Positions 28,314 to 38,724 of a DNA stretch of 64,000 nucleotides are shown here, piece by piece. The notes below the pieces were generated by a model that was not told the DNA's origin, made no database searches, and saw nothing but the letters and a program-made list of their open reading frames with translations. A program made the position numbers and the translations under genes. The stretch spans positions 1-64,000 of the forward strand of contig JAFCGM010000004.1 of NCBI GenBank assembly GCA_017608025.1, given 5' to 3'. This DNA is from Candidatus Pacearchaeota archaeon (GTDB lineage Archaea > Nanobdellota > Nanobdellia > UBA10117 > JABICX01). Each line of letters starts with the position of its first letter. Positions within the stretch are counted from its first letter, which is position 1.

Positions 28314-28478
28314 CTATGGAGTATAACTTTTTCCAACTCTAAAAATAGAATTAAATGCATTTGTAATTGACCCGTCAGAACCCAGAAGAACAATCACAGT
28401 AATAACAATCAGCACAAGAGCAATTACTCCAAGAATAAGTGCTGCAAGATACCAGTTTTGGTCTGCTTTTTTCATCAT
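28314..28478 (-). CDS. Tiny pilin-like protein, 54 aa (absent from ORF track)
   Basis: Hand translation MMKKADQNWYLAALILGVIALVLIVITVIVLLGSDGSITNAFNSIFRVGKSYTP*. Confidence 0.7.
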   Translation of the reverse strand: MMKKADQNWYLAALILGVIALVLIVITVIVLLGSDGSITNAFNSIFRVGKSYTP

Positions 28479-28618
28479 GAAAGTAAGTTTTTTATTATTT
28501 CTCCTCCTTCTATTAGATTTGACTGCGTAACTATAATAAAAGCAATAAGAACAACCAGGAAAATCACAGCTATAATTGCAAGTATAATTTGCCAGCTTGG
28601 TCCGTCTGCCTTCTTCAT
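28475..28618 (-). CDS. Tiny pilin-like protein, 47 aa (absent from ORF track)
   Basis: Hand translation MKKADGPSWQIILAIIAVIFLVVLIAFIIVTQSNLIEGGEIIKNLLS*; 4-nt stop/start overlap. Confidence 0.7.
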   Translation of the reverse strand: MKKADGPSWQIILAIIAVIFLVVLIAFIIVTQSNLIEGGEIIKNLLS

Positions 28619-28657
28619 AAAATTAAATATAAGTTTAATGCTATTAAAACTTGCGAA

Positions 28658-31299
28658 TTATTCTAAAAGATTTATTATAGAACCCTCATCCCAATCAACA
28701 ATTTCTTCTTCTTCATCCCAAACCACTTGATTTGCATTAATCATTTTGGATTTGTTTTGAGTTTCAGGCATTGAGGCGACAGGTTTTTCTTCTTCTTTTC
28801 CGTATAATTTTTCGTATTCGTTTTGTGTTTTCTGAACATTATTCATAACTTTTGTATGAAATTCTTCAACTTCACTTATTTCTTTTTGAGTAATTTCTTC
28901 TAAAGATGAATTTTTCTTCCTCTTGACAAAATAAAAAGCAGCTGCTCCAGCTCCAACTGCAGCCAGTCCTCCAAGTCCTGCTCCAACACCAAATTTCCAC
29001 CAGTCTGAATTTTTTAAAGGATTTGAGTCAGAAGATATTGGAGGCAAATTGTCAAAACTCATATTTGCATATTCTTTATTATTAATTATATCATTCCAAT
29101 TCTTTGCTCTGTGAAGAATGTTTGGATTAGCAGAATCAATGTAAATATACTCGTTTGCTTTCAACTGGACCTTTCCCTGCATTATTTCCGAACTCTGATT
29201 TAGGAAATCCATTCTCTGAAAATCAATTTCTGAAACATGTTGGTCTTTTGAAGAAATAATTGCTTTGTAATCTCCCACAGAAGATGGAATTAAAACCAAC
29301 TTAAACGGCTTAGCAAGGTCGTCAAGTGTTTTTTCATCATAATAACTTATTTCAGGAATTTCCCATTTAAACTCAGAATTGTTTATACCAGTAATTTTGC
29401 CGTCCGGAGTCATAATTTTGAGTTCTGAACCAGGAGACAGCCAGTAGTAATCAACTGAATCTGGGTAGATGTGTTTCAGTAAACGTAATTTTTCTTTCAT
29501 AGAAGATATTGAAGTATCTGCAGGCATGGGCCTTTCCCCGTTTTCTACTTCTGAAATAAATTTTTCAAAATTCTTTATAGGAAGAAACCTATTAATTAAA
29601 GAATATCCTCTTCTATGTATATCCCAATGCAATGGATTTTTTTCAGTTCCAATCCATCCAAGAAGTGTAGGGTCAATCTTAGCTACAAGACTCTCTTCTG
29701 CACTTAAATTAATCTCCTTTAAAATACAAGCATAATTATTCATAGAATTCATAAGAAGTCCATTTTGATCAAAACCATACCCGGAAAGAGTTTTGTTATT
29801 GTCATATTTTCCTTTATATACTTTTGCGCCACACATATCAAGTAATGGCTGATATTTAAAATCCTTTGAATCAAGTGTTTCTCCAATTCCGTTTCCAGCA
29901 ATCAATTGAGTAACCATTTTTGAAGGAAGGAAAACCCAATCTGCTATATCATCTGGATATGGATAAAATCCATGAGAATGAGGTTCTGCAAGAAATTTGG
30001 AAACATTTCCATCAACTTTATTAATTTGACCATGTAATGACCAAGAAGTAATCTCTGCCTCTCTACTTTCTAAATTAACTAATTTTGAAACAGTTTCAAT
30101 GTCATTTAAATGATAGACAATTGGGTTTAAGTATTTGCTAATGTTTAAGTATTTGCTAATGTCCTTTCCCCAGTCATTGTCAACCCAGTAATAATAATAA
30201 TCAATTATAGCATACTTATTTGAAAAAAATCTAAGTTCGTCATCTCCTTGTATTACCTCATAAAAACAATGTAGTGTTTTGTCAAAATTGCTGTTGTTCC
30301 AGTTTTCAGCATTGTTGAATGTATTCCAGTCACCATCTCCAAGAGGATGAACAGGAAGTCTTGATTCTGTTTTTCCAAGAACTATGCCTCTTTGTAGATT
30401 ATTGGATTTCCATCTGAGTCCAAAAAGTCTGTTTTAATATCAAAATCCCAATCAGGATCTTTTTCAAAAGACACGTTTCCCATTACTACGTGCTCTTCTG
30501 CCCATTTTATAACTTCATTTGCTAGATTAGAGGGGAAATTCTCTAACCCAGTTATATTTTCAACAGAAGTTGGTCTGTCTGAAGATCTTGTTGGCTTTTG
30601 ATAGTTTGGATTTTCATTTATTTCAGGCTCTGCATTTGCGTTTTGAGTCATTCCAATATATGCTGTGCTTAAAAACATTGCGGGAATTGCAAAAGACAAA
30701 ACTTTCTTAGTAGGGATTTTGTAAGGGACATAAACTGAAAGGGAATCTGGAAGCAGATTCCTTAGCGTGTCTGCTGCCTTATTCATCAGGTCATCTAAAG
30801 TTTGCAGAGGGCCCTTGTATTTTTCTGGTTCTTTTATGTCTGTTTCAATTGTTCCAGCTCCTGCTGAGGCATAAATGCGTGTTTCTGCCGGGAGTTCATT
30901 TGCAATATAGATTAAATCTTCTATTTGCTTGTCTGAACTGAGAGTTTCGAACTTGTCGTTATAAAAATCATTTACTTCCTGCGGAGAGAGTTCTTCTGGA
31001 TTTGGATTGTAGAATGTTATCTTGTCGGCGGCGTTTAGGAAATGGAGGGCTTCGATGATGTTTTTGCCTTTTAAATAACTAAATAATTGGGATTTTTGCT
31101 GATCTGAGAGATTGTAGTAGTTTTCCAGAAGGTCTTTTTCTGGGTTATATTGGGGGAAGATGTCTTGGATTCGTGTTCTGTCAAATTTCTTAGCAGCATA
31201 AGGTATCAACTCTCTTAACAATTCAGTGGATTCTGAAATTGCCCTGCCAGATCCTGAAATAATCTGCTCTATTGATTTCCTTGGTCTGAGATACATCAC
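28658..31299 (-). CDS. Large anchored secreted protein of the pilus locus, split by one apparent frameshift near 30387
   Basis: ORFs 30382-31299 and 28658-29917 are joined by an open frame (VLGKTESRLPVHPLGDGDWNTFNNAENW...WVFLPSKMVTQ); C-terminal TM WWKFGVGAGLGGLAAVGAGAAAFYFVKRKK. Confidence 0.6.
30125..30160. repeat. 18-bp perfect tandem duplication inside the coding sequence (ISKYLN x2)
   Basis: gtttaagtatttgctaat repeated twice. Confidence 0.9.
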
Positions 31300-31376
31300 A
31301 TTACACCTTATGATATAAAGTGTTCAGAAAATCTTAAATAAATTTTTATTTTGGAAAAAACAAATCTTTTAAAAAA

Positions 31377-32588
31377 TCACTCAACAATTGGATAAGAAAC
31401 TTCAATTTTTCCGTTATATATTTTTCTGTCTAAAAGTAAAACTCTCATTTTAAGTCGTGAGTTTATTTCTGTCCAAGATTCCCCAACTAATTTTGAAGTG
31501 TCCGTTTCTTTATCTATTACGGTTATTTTGTCTTCTTTACAAGAAATGCAAAAGTCATTTATCAAATACTGCTTTCCTTCAATGTCATAATTGCGCCCAA
31601 CTTTAAAATCAATTTCCTCAGTCCTCCATTCAGAAATTGCTGGAAGAATTATGTTGTCCCAGAAATAGATTTCTGGAATATTTCCTACTTCTTCATGATT
31701 CCTGTAATGAAAAACACTGTCAACATCTTCATAAAGTTGTCCATTTGAAGGAATATATTTAGAATCTTCTCCAGGATAACCACAAATTGCTACTCCTTCG
31801 GAGTCCACATTATAACTATTAAGCTTATCTCCATATATAATATCAAGTAAAAATCCATTTGAGTATATGTCTGTTCTAGGAGTAAATGGTGAATAACAAA
31901 CACTGCTCCCTTGAATACGTAAAGGAATGTTCTCAAATATATCTGCATATGAAATATCTTTATTATAAACTATTCTTGAAAATATATCTTTTAAACCAGG
32001 CGTTCCAGATGTTTGTCCAAGAATTCCAATAATAATCCATTCACCTTTTTCTCCAAATAGCATTGAGTTAAAGCACACCATATCTCTCACATCCGCTCCC
32101 TGAGCATGCATTTTCCAGCAGCGGTTGGCTAAAGCTCCCATTTGCTCAGCAGCGCAGAAGCTTTGGAATGTTGCATCTAAATCAGTCCAAACATAATAAT
32201 AATCTTCTTCTGAAGCAAGGATAATCCTTCCTTCATTTATTAATTTAAGAAAATCCAATTCCAGCTTCTTCCCGTCTTTCCATTCATCATACTCATCTGT
32301 CTCCTTAAACTCGTCATAAACAGACTTAACATAAGGGCACTTTGAGAAGTCGCTAGGGTAAATATCTTCGTTTCTGTCGAAGCAGAAAAGCTTGACATCA
32401 CTGAGGTATTTTGTTGTAATAAGCGAGGATTCAACTGCGCAGAGGTTGTCAACCACGGTTCCTGAAACCGAACCCAAGAAGAAAGTAGCAATGAATGCAA
32501 TCAAAACTATCCCGCCAATAAACACACTTAAAAGAATAACTATAGTTGTTGCCTCTGAATCCGACTTCTTCATAAAATTAAATGGCAC
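31377..32588 (-). CDS. Pilin-like anchored Cys-containing protein (similar in layout to 26452-27429)
   Basis: MKKSDSEATTIVILLSVFIGGIVLIAFIATFFLG; FCAAEQMGALANRCWKMHAQGADVRDMVCFNSMLFG resembles VADCWYMYGEGKHKYVPSNVCFLGGVF of the other. Confidence 0.65.
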   Translation of the reverse strand: MPFNFMKKSDSEATTIVILLSVFIGGIVLIAFIATFFLGSVSGTVVDNLCAVESSLITTKYLSDVKLFCFDRNEDIYPSDFSKCPYVKSVYDEFKETDEYDEWKDGKKLELDFLKLINEGRIILASEEDYYYVWTDLDATFQSFCAAEQMGALANRCWKMHAQGADVRDMVCFNSMLFGEKGEWIIIGILGQTSGTPGLKDIFSRIVYNKDISYADIFENIPLRIQGSSVCYSPFTPRTDIYSNGFLLDIIYGDKLNSYNVDSEGVAICGYPGEDSKYIPSNGQLYEDVDSVFHYRNHEEVGNIPEIYFWDNIILPAISEWRTEEIDFKVGRNYDIEGKQYLINDFCISCKEDKITVIDKETDTSKLVGESWTEINSRLKMRVLLLDRKIYNGKIEVSYPIVE

Positions 32589-32714
32589 GGCTTTCTATTA
32601 AAACTTACCATTCAATCATATGAGCTTGTTGCTGGATTTCCTTTTGGCTTCCTAACTATAAGGCTTTTAATATTTGTCCCAGTCCTCTGAATTCAACCGC
32701 AATTAAGCTAAAAA

Positions 32715-32822
32715 TTATTTTATAACATTCATCCCCACAAGAACTATTATTGCCATGCACGCCGCAATTCCAAACAGAACAAGAATCAGCTCAATGACTT
32801 CTCTTGAAATTGCTTTTTTCAT
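32715..32822 (-). CDS. Tiny pilin-like protein, 35 aa (absent from ORF track)
   Basis: MKKAISREVIELILVLFGIAACMAIIVLVGMNVIK*; 4-nt overlap with the TadC-like stop. Confidence 0.6.
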   Translation of the reverse strand: MKKAISREVIELILVLFGIAACMAIIVLVGMNVIK

Positions 32823-34918
32823 GCTCCCACCAAAGTTATTTTGCTGGCAATCTGCGACAGCAAAAAACTGCCAACAATTGCTATTAAGCAATATAAAATA
32901 GTTGATAATAATAAATTTTTTGAAACAAACTGCTTGAATTCAATCTTGTCAAAGCCGTAAGTAACTCCTGAATAAAGATATGAAAGTATAAACACAATCT
33001 CAATTATGTAAATTCCCACAATCAGCTGAAAAATCGGAGAAGGCATTGCACTTGAAATATTGAAGAATGAAATTGAGGAAATGTCAACTGGAGCAGCAGA
33101 AGTAGTTGCTGATGTTGAAAGCTCTGAAATCAAATTCATCTGCTTTCCAAGCTGAACCAAAACTCTTGTTATCAAAACAGAAAGCGAAACAACAACACCT
33201 GCAATAATTGGAGCCATGAACTGGGCCTGCATCTTAATTGAAGAAAGAGTGTCAGCAAGCAAATCCTTAAGCCTTTCATAAACCCGCTTAACATCCTTCA
33301 AATAATGCGAAACAGTAAGCAGGCTCCTTGAAGCAATCTTCGGACTCTTTTTCACTGACTCAACAAACATTGACATAACGCTTCTTATTGTTGCTGAAGG
33401 ATAGGAAATCAAAGCCCCGTTTTCCTTGTCAAAAAGCGATTCCCTCAAAGACATTCCTTTTTGCGAAAGATTTGAATAAACCAAACTGAAAAACTCTCCC
33501 GCCTCTGTGCCTGGATTTTCTTCAGCAATCTTAACCATTGCAACCTCAGCTGGAATATTCTGATCCATCTTAACTCCAAGCTGGTAAATTATTGAAGAAA
33601 AAGAATCCTCAATAGAGTTCAGCTTTTTCTTCAGAACATATGGTTTGTGATTTGAAAGCCAGTAATAAGCACTCAGAGATAAGCCAATTCCCGCAACAAA
33701 AAGAACTGAAAAATAAAATGAAGCATTATTTGAAAGAAAGAATTCTCTCAGTTCTTCCCCAACAAAAACTGCTCCTAAAACAGAAATGAAAAACGGAATT
33801 GAAAAAACTGCGAAAATCAAGATTCCCAAAAAAGCATAGAAAAACTTTGACTTTCGTTTCTCAAACTTAACTAATCCCGGATCTGTTGAGGAAATTCCAG
33901 AAGGTCTTGAAAGAAGAACATTTTTTGACATAAACCAAATAACAATCGCAAGAACAACATTGTAGAAAAGAAAAATGTAAATTGACTTTATTGAATCTCC
34001 CATAAATGCCCCAACCATTGGAATCAAGGTAAGAAGCAAAACAGGCAAAACAATTCCCAGCAAATAAATGCCTTTTATTGGCGATTGAAGATTATGCGCA
34101 TAATGAAGCATGTTGTCATTAACACTCTGCAAAATTGTCTCTTTTGCCTTTTTCATAAGGTCTTCTGCTCTCTCCTTGTTTGACTCTCTTAAAGAAGACG
34201 TAATCAAGTGCATTGAATTAATAAAAGAATCTGCTTTTCCTTTCCATATTTTTAAGTAATCTTCCAAAGACTCCTCAACAGAAGAAAAAGTTCCTGCCTG
34301 AAAATTCCACAAAATCTTAATAAAATCCAGAGAAAGCGGAGGAGCAAGGTTTTTTGAAATAAAGTACATTGCCCGCTCTAAATTCGAATCCTGTTTCATG
34401 TAAATAACTGTGTACAAAACAGCTAAAACAAACTGGTCTGACGCTTTTGCCTTCCATATTTGGTAAAGCCGCTTGGGATGGGACTTCAAGTAAAAGAAAA
34501 CACCTAAAGAAGCTCCTATCAGAATTGCAGTAATTACAAAACTTCCAAACAAAAAGAAAGACCCTATACTTAAAAAAAGCGACAAAAGAAGAGCAACAAC
34601 TGAAGCACTCAAAGTGTCCCTTGGTTTCAAATCCAAATGAATAATTCTCAAATATTGGTCAATTTCCTTCTCAGACTTCTCGCTCCCTTTTATTGGAAGA
34701 ATCTTTCCGCAAATCCTGGCAAATTTTTCATAAATCGTAGTTCCCTTGCTTAACTGTTCTTTTTTGAAAATGCTATACTCGTTTGAATAGTCAACTTTTC
34801 CTGGCTTCTTTAAGTTGAGGTCTTCCTTTATTTTATTTGAAAAATCAACCTGCTTCTTTGCAAAATCCTTTTTCTTGTTCAGAATTTCCTTCTTAAGAGA
34901 ATCCTCATCAATGCTCAT
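32819..34918 (-). CDS. Archaeal type IV pilus/archaellum membrane platform protein (TadC/FlaJ, T2SF domains)
   Basis: Two T2SF-like halves; downstream of the cognate ATPase; start MSIDEDSLKKEIL chosen. Confidence 0.82.
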   Translation of the reverse strand: MSIDEDSLKKEILNKKKDFAKKQVDFSNKIKEDLNLKKPGKVDYSNEYSIFKKEQLSKGTTIYEKFARICGKILPIKGSEKSEKEIDQYLRIIHLDLKPRDTLSASVVALLLSLFLSIGSFFLFGSFVITAILIGASLGVFFYLKSHPKRLYQIWKAKASDQFVLAVLYTVIYMKQDSNLERAMYFISKNLAPPLSLDFIKILWNFQAGTFSSVEESLEDYLKIWKGKADSFINSMHLITSSLRESNKERAEDLMKKAKETILQSVNDNMLHYAHNLQSPIKGIYLLGIVLPVLLLTLIPMVGAFMGDSIKSIYIFLFYNVVLAIVIWFMSKNVLLSRPSGISSTDPGLVKFEKRKSKFFYAFLGILIFAVFSIPFFISVLGAVFVGEELREFFLSNNASFYFSVLFVAGIGLSLSAYYWLSNHKPYVLKKKLNSIEDSFSSIIYQLGVKMDQNIPAEVAMVKIAEENPGTEAGEFFSLVYSNLSQKGMSLRESLFDKENGALISYPSATIRSVMSMFVESVKKSPKIASRSLLTVSHYLKDVKRVYERLKDLLADTLSSIKMQAQFMAPIIAGVVVSLSVLITRVLVQLGKQMNLISELSTSATTSAAPVDISSISFFNISSAMPSPIFQLIVGIYIIEIVFILSYLYSGVTYGFDKIEFKQFVSKNLLLSTILYCLIAIVGSFLLSQIASKITLVGA

Positions 34919-35085
34919 GAAAATAAGTATATGCAATAGAATATATATTTTGTTATCTAATAAATTTAGTATCAAAAAGCTTTATTCTTTTTCCGCCGCC
35001 GCTTTTTCTAAAAGGGGCGAGAGAATCCTCATCAATGCTCATGAAAATAAGTATATGCAATAGAATATATATTTTGTTATCTAAT
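34896..35085. repeat. 66-bp identical direct repeat (tadC-like 5' end plus upstream region) flanking a 58-bp insert with element G
   Basis: 34896-34961 and 35020-35085; element G at 34988-35019 recurs inverted at 62666-62697. Confidence 0.96.
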
Positions 35086-35138
35086 GAAACTTTTTTCGAA
35101 AAAGCAAAATTTTCTTTGGGCAACTTGCACTTTCTTTT

Positions 35139-37412
35139 CTAAAAAGAAAGGGCAGAATTAAGCCAGGATTTCCATTCAGAATAAATCTGCTCAGAATTCT
35201 TAACTTCATCAGAAATCTTGTGAAAAGCGTCATTTGCCTTAAGAACAAAATCTGCCTCAAGAAGCTCCGGCCTTTTCAGTTCTTCTGAAACTGCGATTAA
35301 TTCCTCTTTAATTTTTTTCCTTAAAAGAATGTTGTTCCAAACAGCATTCCAATCTCCAAACCAATCCCTTACATTTCCTGCAATCGACTTTATAACTTCA
35401 GAATCTCCCTGCAAGAGATAATCTGTTGGCTCAAGTTCGTCTGTCTTTGGATTGTATTCAAAAAGAGGAACAAATCCGTTTTCAAGCAAAGGGTCTTCTT
35501 CCCATTCTTTCCTTACCTCAACAATCTGCGTAACCCTTCTTTTGCTCTTAAGCCCAGAAGCATCTTTTATTGTATTTGCAATCACAATTATATCTGTTGC
35601 CTTGAAACTTGTTTTCGGAACATTCAGGTCATTAACAACCCTATCAAAAACCCCGTAAGCAGAATCACCGTGAATTGTTCCTGCAACAACATTTGCTAGA
35701 GCTCCGACTCTCATTGCCTCATATAATGCCCTAGCCTCCTCACTTCTTATTTCTCCAACAATCAAGCAGGAATCCCCCATTCTTAAAGACGAACGAATTC
35801 CCTCTGAAGCAGAAAGACCTGCTTTTTCAATGCTCAAAGCACTCCGAACCTTAAGAGATTGGATGTCATAATTAAGGTTCTTAAGCTCCATAACTGGCAA
35901 CTCTAAAGTGTCCTCAATAGTTATAATCCTGTGCTTTCTCATTATTTCTATGAGAAAGCTTCCAAGCAATGATGTCTTTCCAGCACTCCTTGTTCCTGCA
36001 ATAAGAAACGTTCTTGAACCGTCAAGCATAAACGAAAGAACTGCTGCTGCAAGAGGTGAAATCATCTTATTCTTCACAAACAAAGGCAAAGTCCACGGGC
36101 TGCTTCGATGCCTTCGAAAAGAATATGCAATACCGCTTGGACTTAGAGGCTCCTGAATTGCAGCCACCCTTATTCTTGCTTTTGGAAGAATCAACTCAGT
36201 ATCCAAAATAGGATTTGCCTGGTCAAAAGGCCTTCCTGACAAAAGTCGAAGCTTTGTTGCCCAGTTTTCAACATCACGCGGAGTTGCAACAACATTTGTA
36301 ATGCACTCGCCATAATCTGAATGAATAACACTAATTGCATTTGAAGATGCTGGAGCATTAATAACAACATCTTGAATTTTCGGGTCAGACAAAATCAACT
36401 CCACAACCCCGAAACCAATTGTGTACCTAACAAGAATGTCTGCCAATTTAGAAAGAAGCTCAGCATTTACATCCTGGCCTTTGTTCCTAAACAAATCACC
36501 CAGCAAGTCCCTTTCCACATTGAAAAAAACTCTTCTTGCCCGAAGAGGGTCCAAAAACTCTGACCTTGTGGGTTTGTGCCTCGCAACAATCTCTCTTGCC
36601 TCACTCAAAAGCATATAGTCATCTTCATTAAGGGTAAACTCTGGCGGAGTGAGATGGTAAATATGCCTTGTATCTCTTTTGCTTTTTAAAATAATAACCT
36701 TATTATCATCAAAAGAATATGAATCAATTTCCTCTGCATCTGGCGGATAAGAAGTCATGACTTTAGTGTAAAGAAAAGATGGCTTTATCTGCGACGAAAA
36801 AACCTTCAAATAAATGCTTCTGTCATCTGGAGAATAATCCTTTATATTTTCCTTAACTTGCTGAATCAAAGCTGTGCTCTCAAGCTTTTTAAAAATCATT
36901 TCAAGGGTTTTGATAAAAATCTCATTGGTATCTCCGCAATGATTGCATTTCCCAATGCCAGATCTTAGCTTTATCTTTTCCTTTTTGATTGCATCAATCA
37001 AATGAACATAAGCCCCAATTGGATCTTCTCGCAGCTCCAAAAAGACAATTATTCTCAAAAGATTATATCTATCTGGAAAGCAAACAGGGCAGTAAACCTC
37101 TCCCAGATATTCATTAGAAAGAACATTTTTCTCTTCAGAAAGCTCCTTAATTAACTCAGCAATTTCATAAAGCGCATCTACTGCAGCCTTGTCATAAACA
37201 AAAATCTCTCTTTGCTTGAACTCAATTCTGTCAACAGACCCAGTCTTCATTAAAATGTTTATTGTGGATGACATGCAGAAAGGGCTGTTTTCCAAACTCG
37301 GAACCTCAGCCTTGTCCTCATAATCAATCTTCAAAACCCTCTGCTCGCCCTCTGTAACAACAACATAATCTTTCTGTCCATTGCTTTTCTTGTTTTTCTT
37401 GTCTTCAGCCAT
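35139..37412 (-). CDS. Type II/IV secretion ATPase (VirB11/FlaI/TadA family) with N-terminal two-CXXC motif region
   Basis: FLIAGTRSAGKTSLLGSFLIEIMRKHRIITIEDTLELPV, LIVGEIRSEEARALYEAMRVGALANVVAGTIHGDSAYGV; YCPVC...KCNHC. Confidence 0.92.
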   Translation of the reverse strand: MAEDKKNKKSNGQKDYVVVTEGEQRVLKIDYEDKAEVPSLENSPFCMSSTINILMKTGSVDRIEFKQREIFVYDKAAVDALYEIAELIKELSEEKNVLSNEYLGEVYCPVCFPDRYNLLRIIVFLELREDPIGAYVHLIDAIKKEKIKLRSGIGKCNHCGDTNEIFIKTLEMIFKKLESTALIQQVKENIKDYSPDDRSIYLKVFSSQIKPSFLYTKVMTSYPPDAEEIDSYSFDDNKVIILKSKRDTRHIYHLTPPEFTLNEDDYMLLSEAREIVARHKPTRSEFLDPLRARRVFFNVERDLLGDLFRNKGQDVNAELLSKLADILVRYTIGFGVVELILSDPKIQDVVINAPASSNAISVIHSDYGECITNVVATPRDVENWATKLRLLSGRPFDQANPILDTELILPKARIRVAAIQEPLSPSGIAYSFRRHRSSPWTLPLFVKNKMISPLAAAVLSFMLDGSRTFLIAGTRSAGKTSLLGSFLIEIMRKHRIITIEDTLELPVMELKNLNYDIQSLKVRSALSIEKAGLSASEGIRSSLRMGDSCLIVGEIRSEEARALYEAMRVGALANVVAGTIHGDSAYGVFDRVVNDLNVPKTSFKATDIIVIANTIKDASGLKSKRRVTQIVEVRKEWEEDPLLENGFVPLFEYNPKTDELEPTDYLLQGDSEVIKSIAGNVRDWFGDWNAVWNNILLRKKIKEELIAVSEELKRPELLEADFVLKANDAFHKISDEVKNSEQIYSEWKSWLNSALSF

Positions 37413-37500
37413 TTCAAGAACCTAAAAAGTTTACTATCCTTACCGAGTTACATAAATTTATTTAATGCCTTCGCCTAATTAAAATACATAAACAGAATAT

Positions 37501-37526
37501 TTATAGTTTATGAATATAAACTATAA
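37501..37526. promoter_or_regulatory. Perfect 11-bp inverted repeat in the divergent intergenic region
   Basis: TTATAGTTTAT-gaat-ATAAACTATAA. Confidence 0.45.
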
Positions 37527-37545
37527 CTAAATAGAACCTTAAGTG

Positions 37546-37605
37546 TTTTCCGCCAGAAACGAACGTAGTTCGTGCCTATGAAATAGCGCTTTTTCCAAAA
37601 GGGCT
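37546..37605 (-). repeat. 60-bp dispersed element A, reverse-oriented copy
   Basis: Reverse complement nearly identical to 9408-9466 (one-base indel). Confidence 0.9.
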
Positions 37606-37625
37606 AAGTCAAATAATAAACTAAA

Positions 37626-37979
37626 ATGGATGTTCCAAAACCTACTAAATCCAACGCTTCTGTAATGCGAAGAATAAATCTAATTGAAGACAGAATTGAC
37701 AGCCTCAGAGATCACATTAACTTAATTGAAAACAACTCTCTAGAAAAAAGTAAGGAATTGAACAAGGAAATTCGGGAACTAAATGAAAAAATCCGTGAAC
37801 TCAAAAGCAGTCTTTTAACAATTGAAGAAAGCATGTCGCAAATGATTGAAAAATTTGAACAGTTTGCAACAAAAGAGCAATTCAAAATTCTCGAAAGGTA
37901 TTTATATTTTCTAAACCCATTAGATTATGTAACAAAAAAAGAGGTTAAAAACCTCATAAATGAAATCCTGGAGGAATAA
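37626..37979 (+). CDS. Coiled-coil protein
   Basis: Heptad-like sequence, strongly charged. Confidence 0.65.
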   Translation: MDVPKPTKSNASVMRRINLIEDRIDSLRDHINLIENNSLEKSKELNKEIRELNEKIRELKSSLLTIEESMSQMIEKFEQFATKEQFKILERYLYFLNPLDYVTKKEVKNLINEILEE

Positions 37980-37980
37980 T

Positions 37981-38649
37981 ATGTTTAACAAAAACAAAAA
38001 AGATGATTTAGATTTGCCGCCTTTGCCCCCCTCTCTTTCTGAAGACTATTCAGCAGCAACTCCTGACTTGTCAAATCAAGTAAGCAACATAGAAAAATCT
38101 CAATTAAATACAGGAAATCCAATACCACAGCAATCCCAAAATCAGCAGCCGCTAGCAGAAATGCCAAAAGCACCAATACCATCATCACCTACTGCAGTAG
38201 CACCTATCCCTTCAATTGCTCCAGCACCTCCTCAAAATTCTCAGAATGAAATAGAAATGTTTACTGAAGACCTTGAAAAAATAGCAGACGCAATTATTGA
38301 AGAAAAAATGGACAAAATAAAGGAAAAAATTGATGAAGTAAACAGCATGAAAGACAAACTAAGTTCGCAAATAAATTCTCTTTCAGCAAATGTTAATGCA
38401 ATGAATGAACGCCTGAATAACATGGAAAATGCTGTTTTGTCAAAAGTCAAAGACTACAACCAGAACATCAAAAATGTAAAAATAGAACTTGAAGCAGTTG
38501 GAAAAGTTTTTGAAAAACTCATTCCTGAATTCACAACAAATGTAAAAGACCTTCGGGAAATTGTCCAAACAAAAAAATCTGCTTCGGTTTTACCATCATC
38601 AAAAACAAAGAAGAAGCGAGGACGAGGAAGACCACCAAAAAACAAGTAA
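37981..38649 (+). CDS. Coiled-coil protein with N-terminal KKDDLDLPPLPPSL motif (paralog-like to 59105-59662)
   Basis: MFNKNKKDDLDLPPLPPSLSED; C-terminal KKKRGRGRPPKNK; SD-like tggagga. Confidence 0.65.
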   Translation: MFNKNKKDDLDLPPLPPSLSEDYSAATPDLSNQVSNIEKSQLNTGNPIPQQSQNQQPLAEMPKAPIPSSPTAVAPIPSIAPAPPQNSQNEIEMFTEDLEKIADAIIEEKMDKIKEKIDEVNSMKDKLSSQINSLSANVNAMNERLNNMENAVLSKVKDYNQNIKNVKIELEAVGKVFEKLIPEFTTNVKDLREIVQTKKSASVLPSSKTKKKRGRGRPPKNK

Positions 38650-38724
38650 TTTTTTCAATTTTTTTCTCTAACTTAGTTTTTCTTTGGAGTTGATAAAAAC
38701 TTTCTTTTTACAAAAAGAAAGAAC

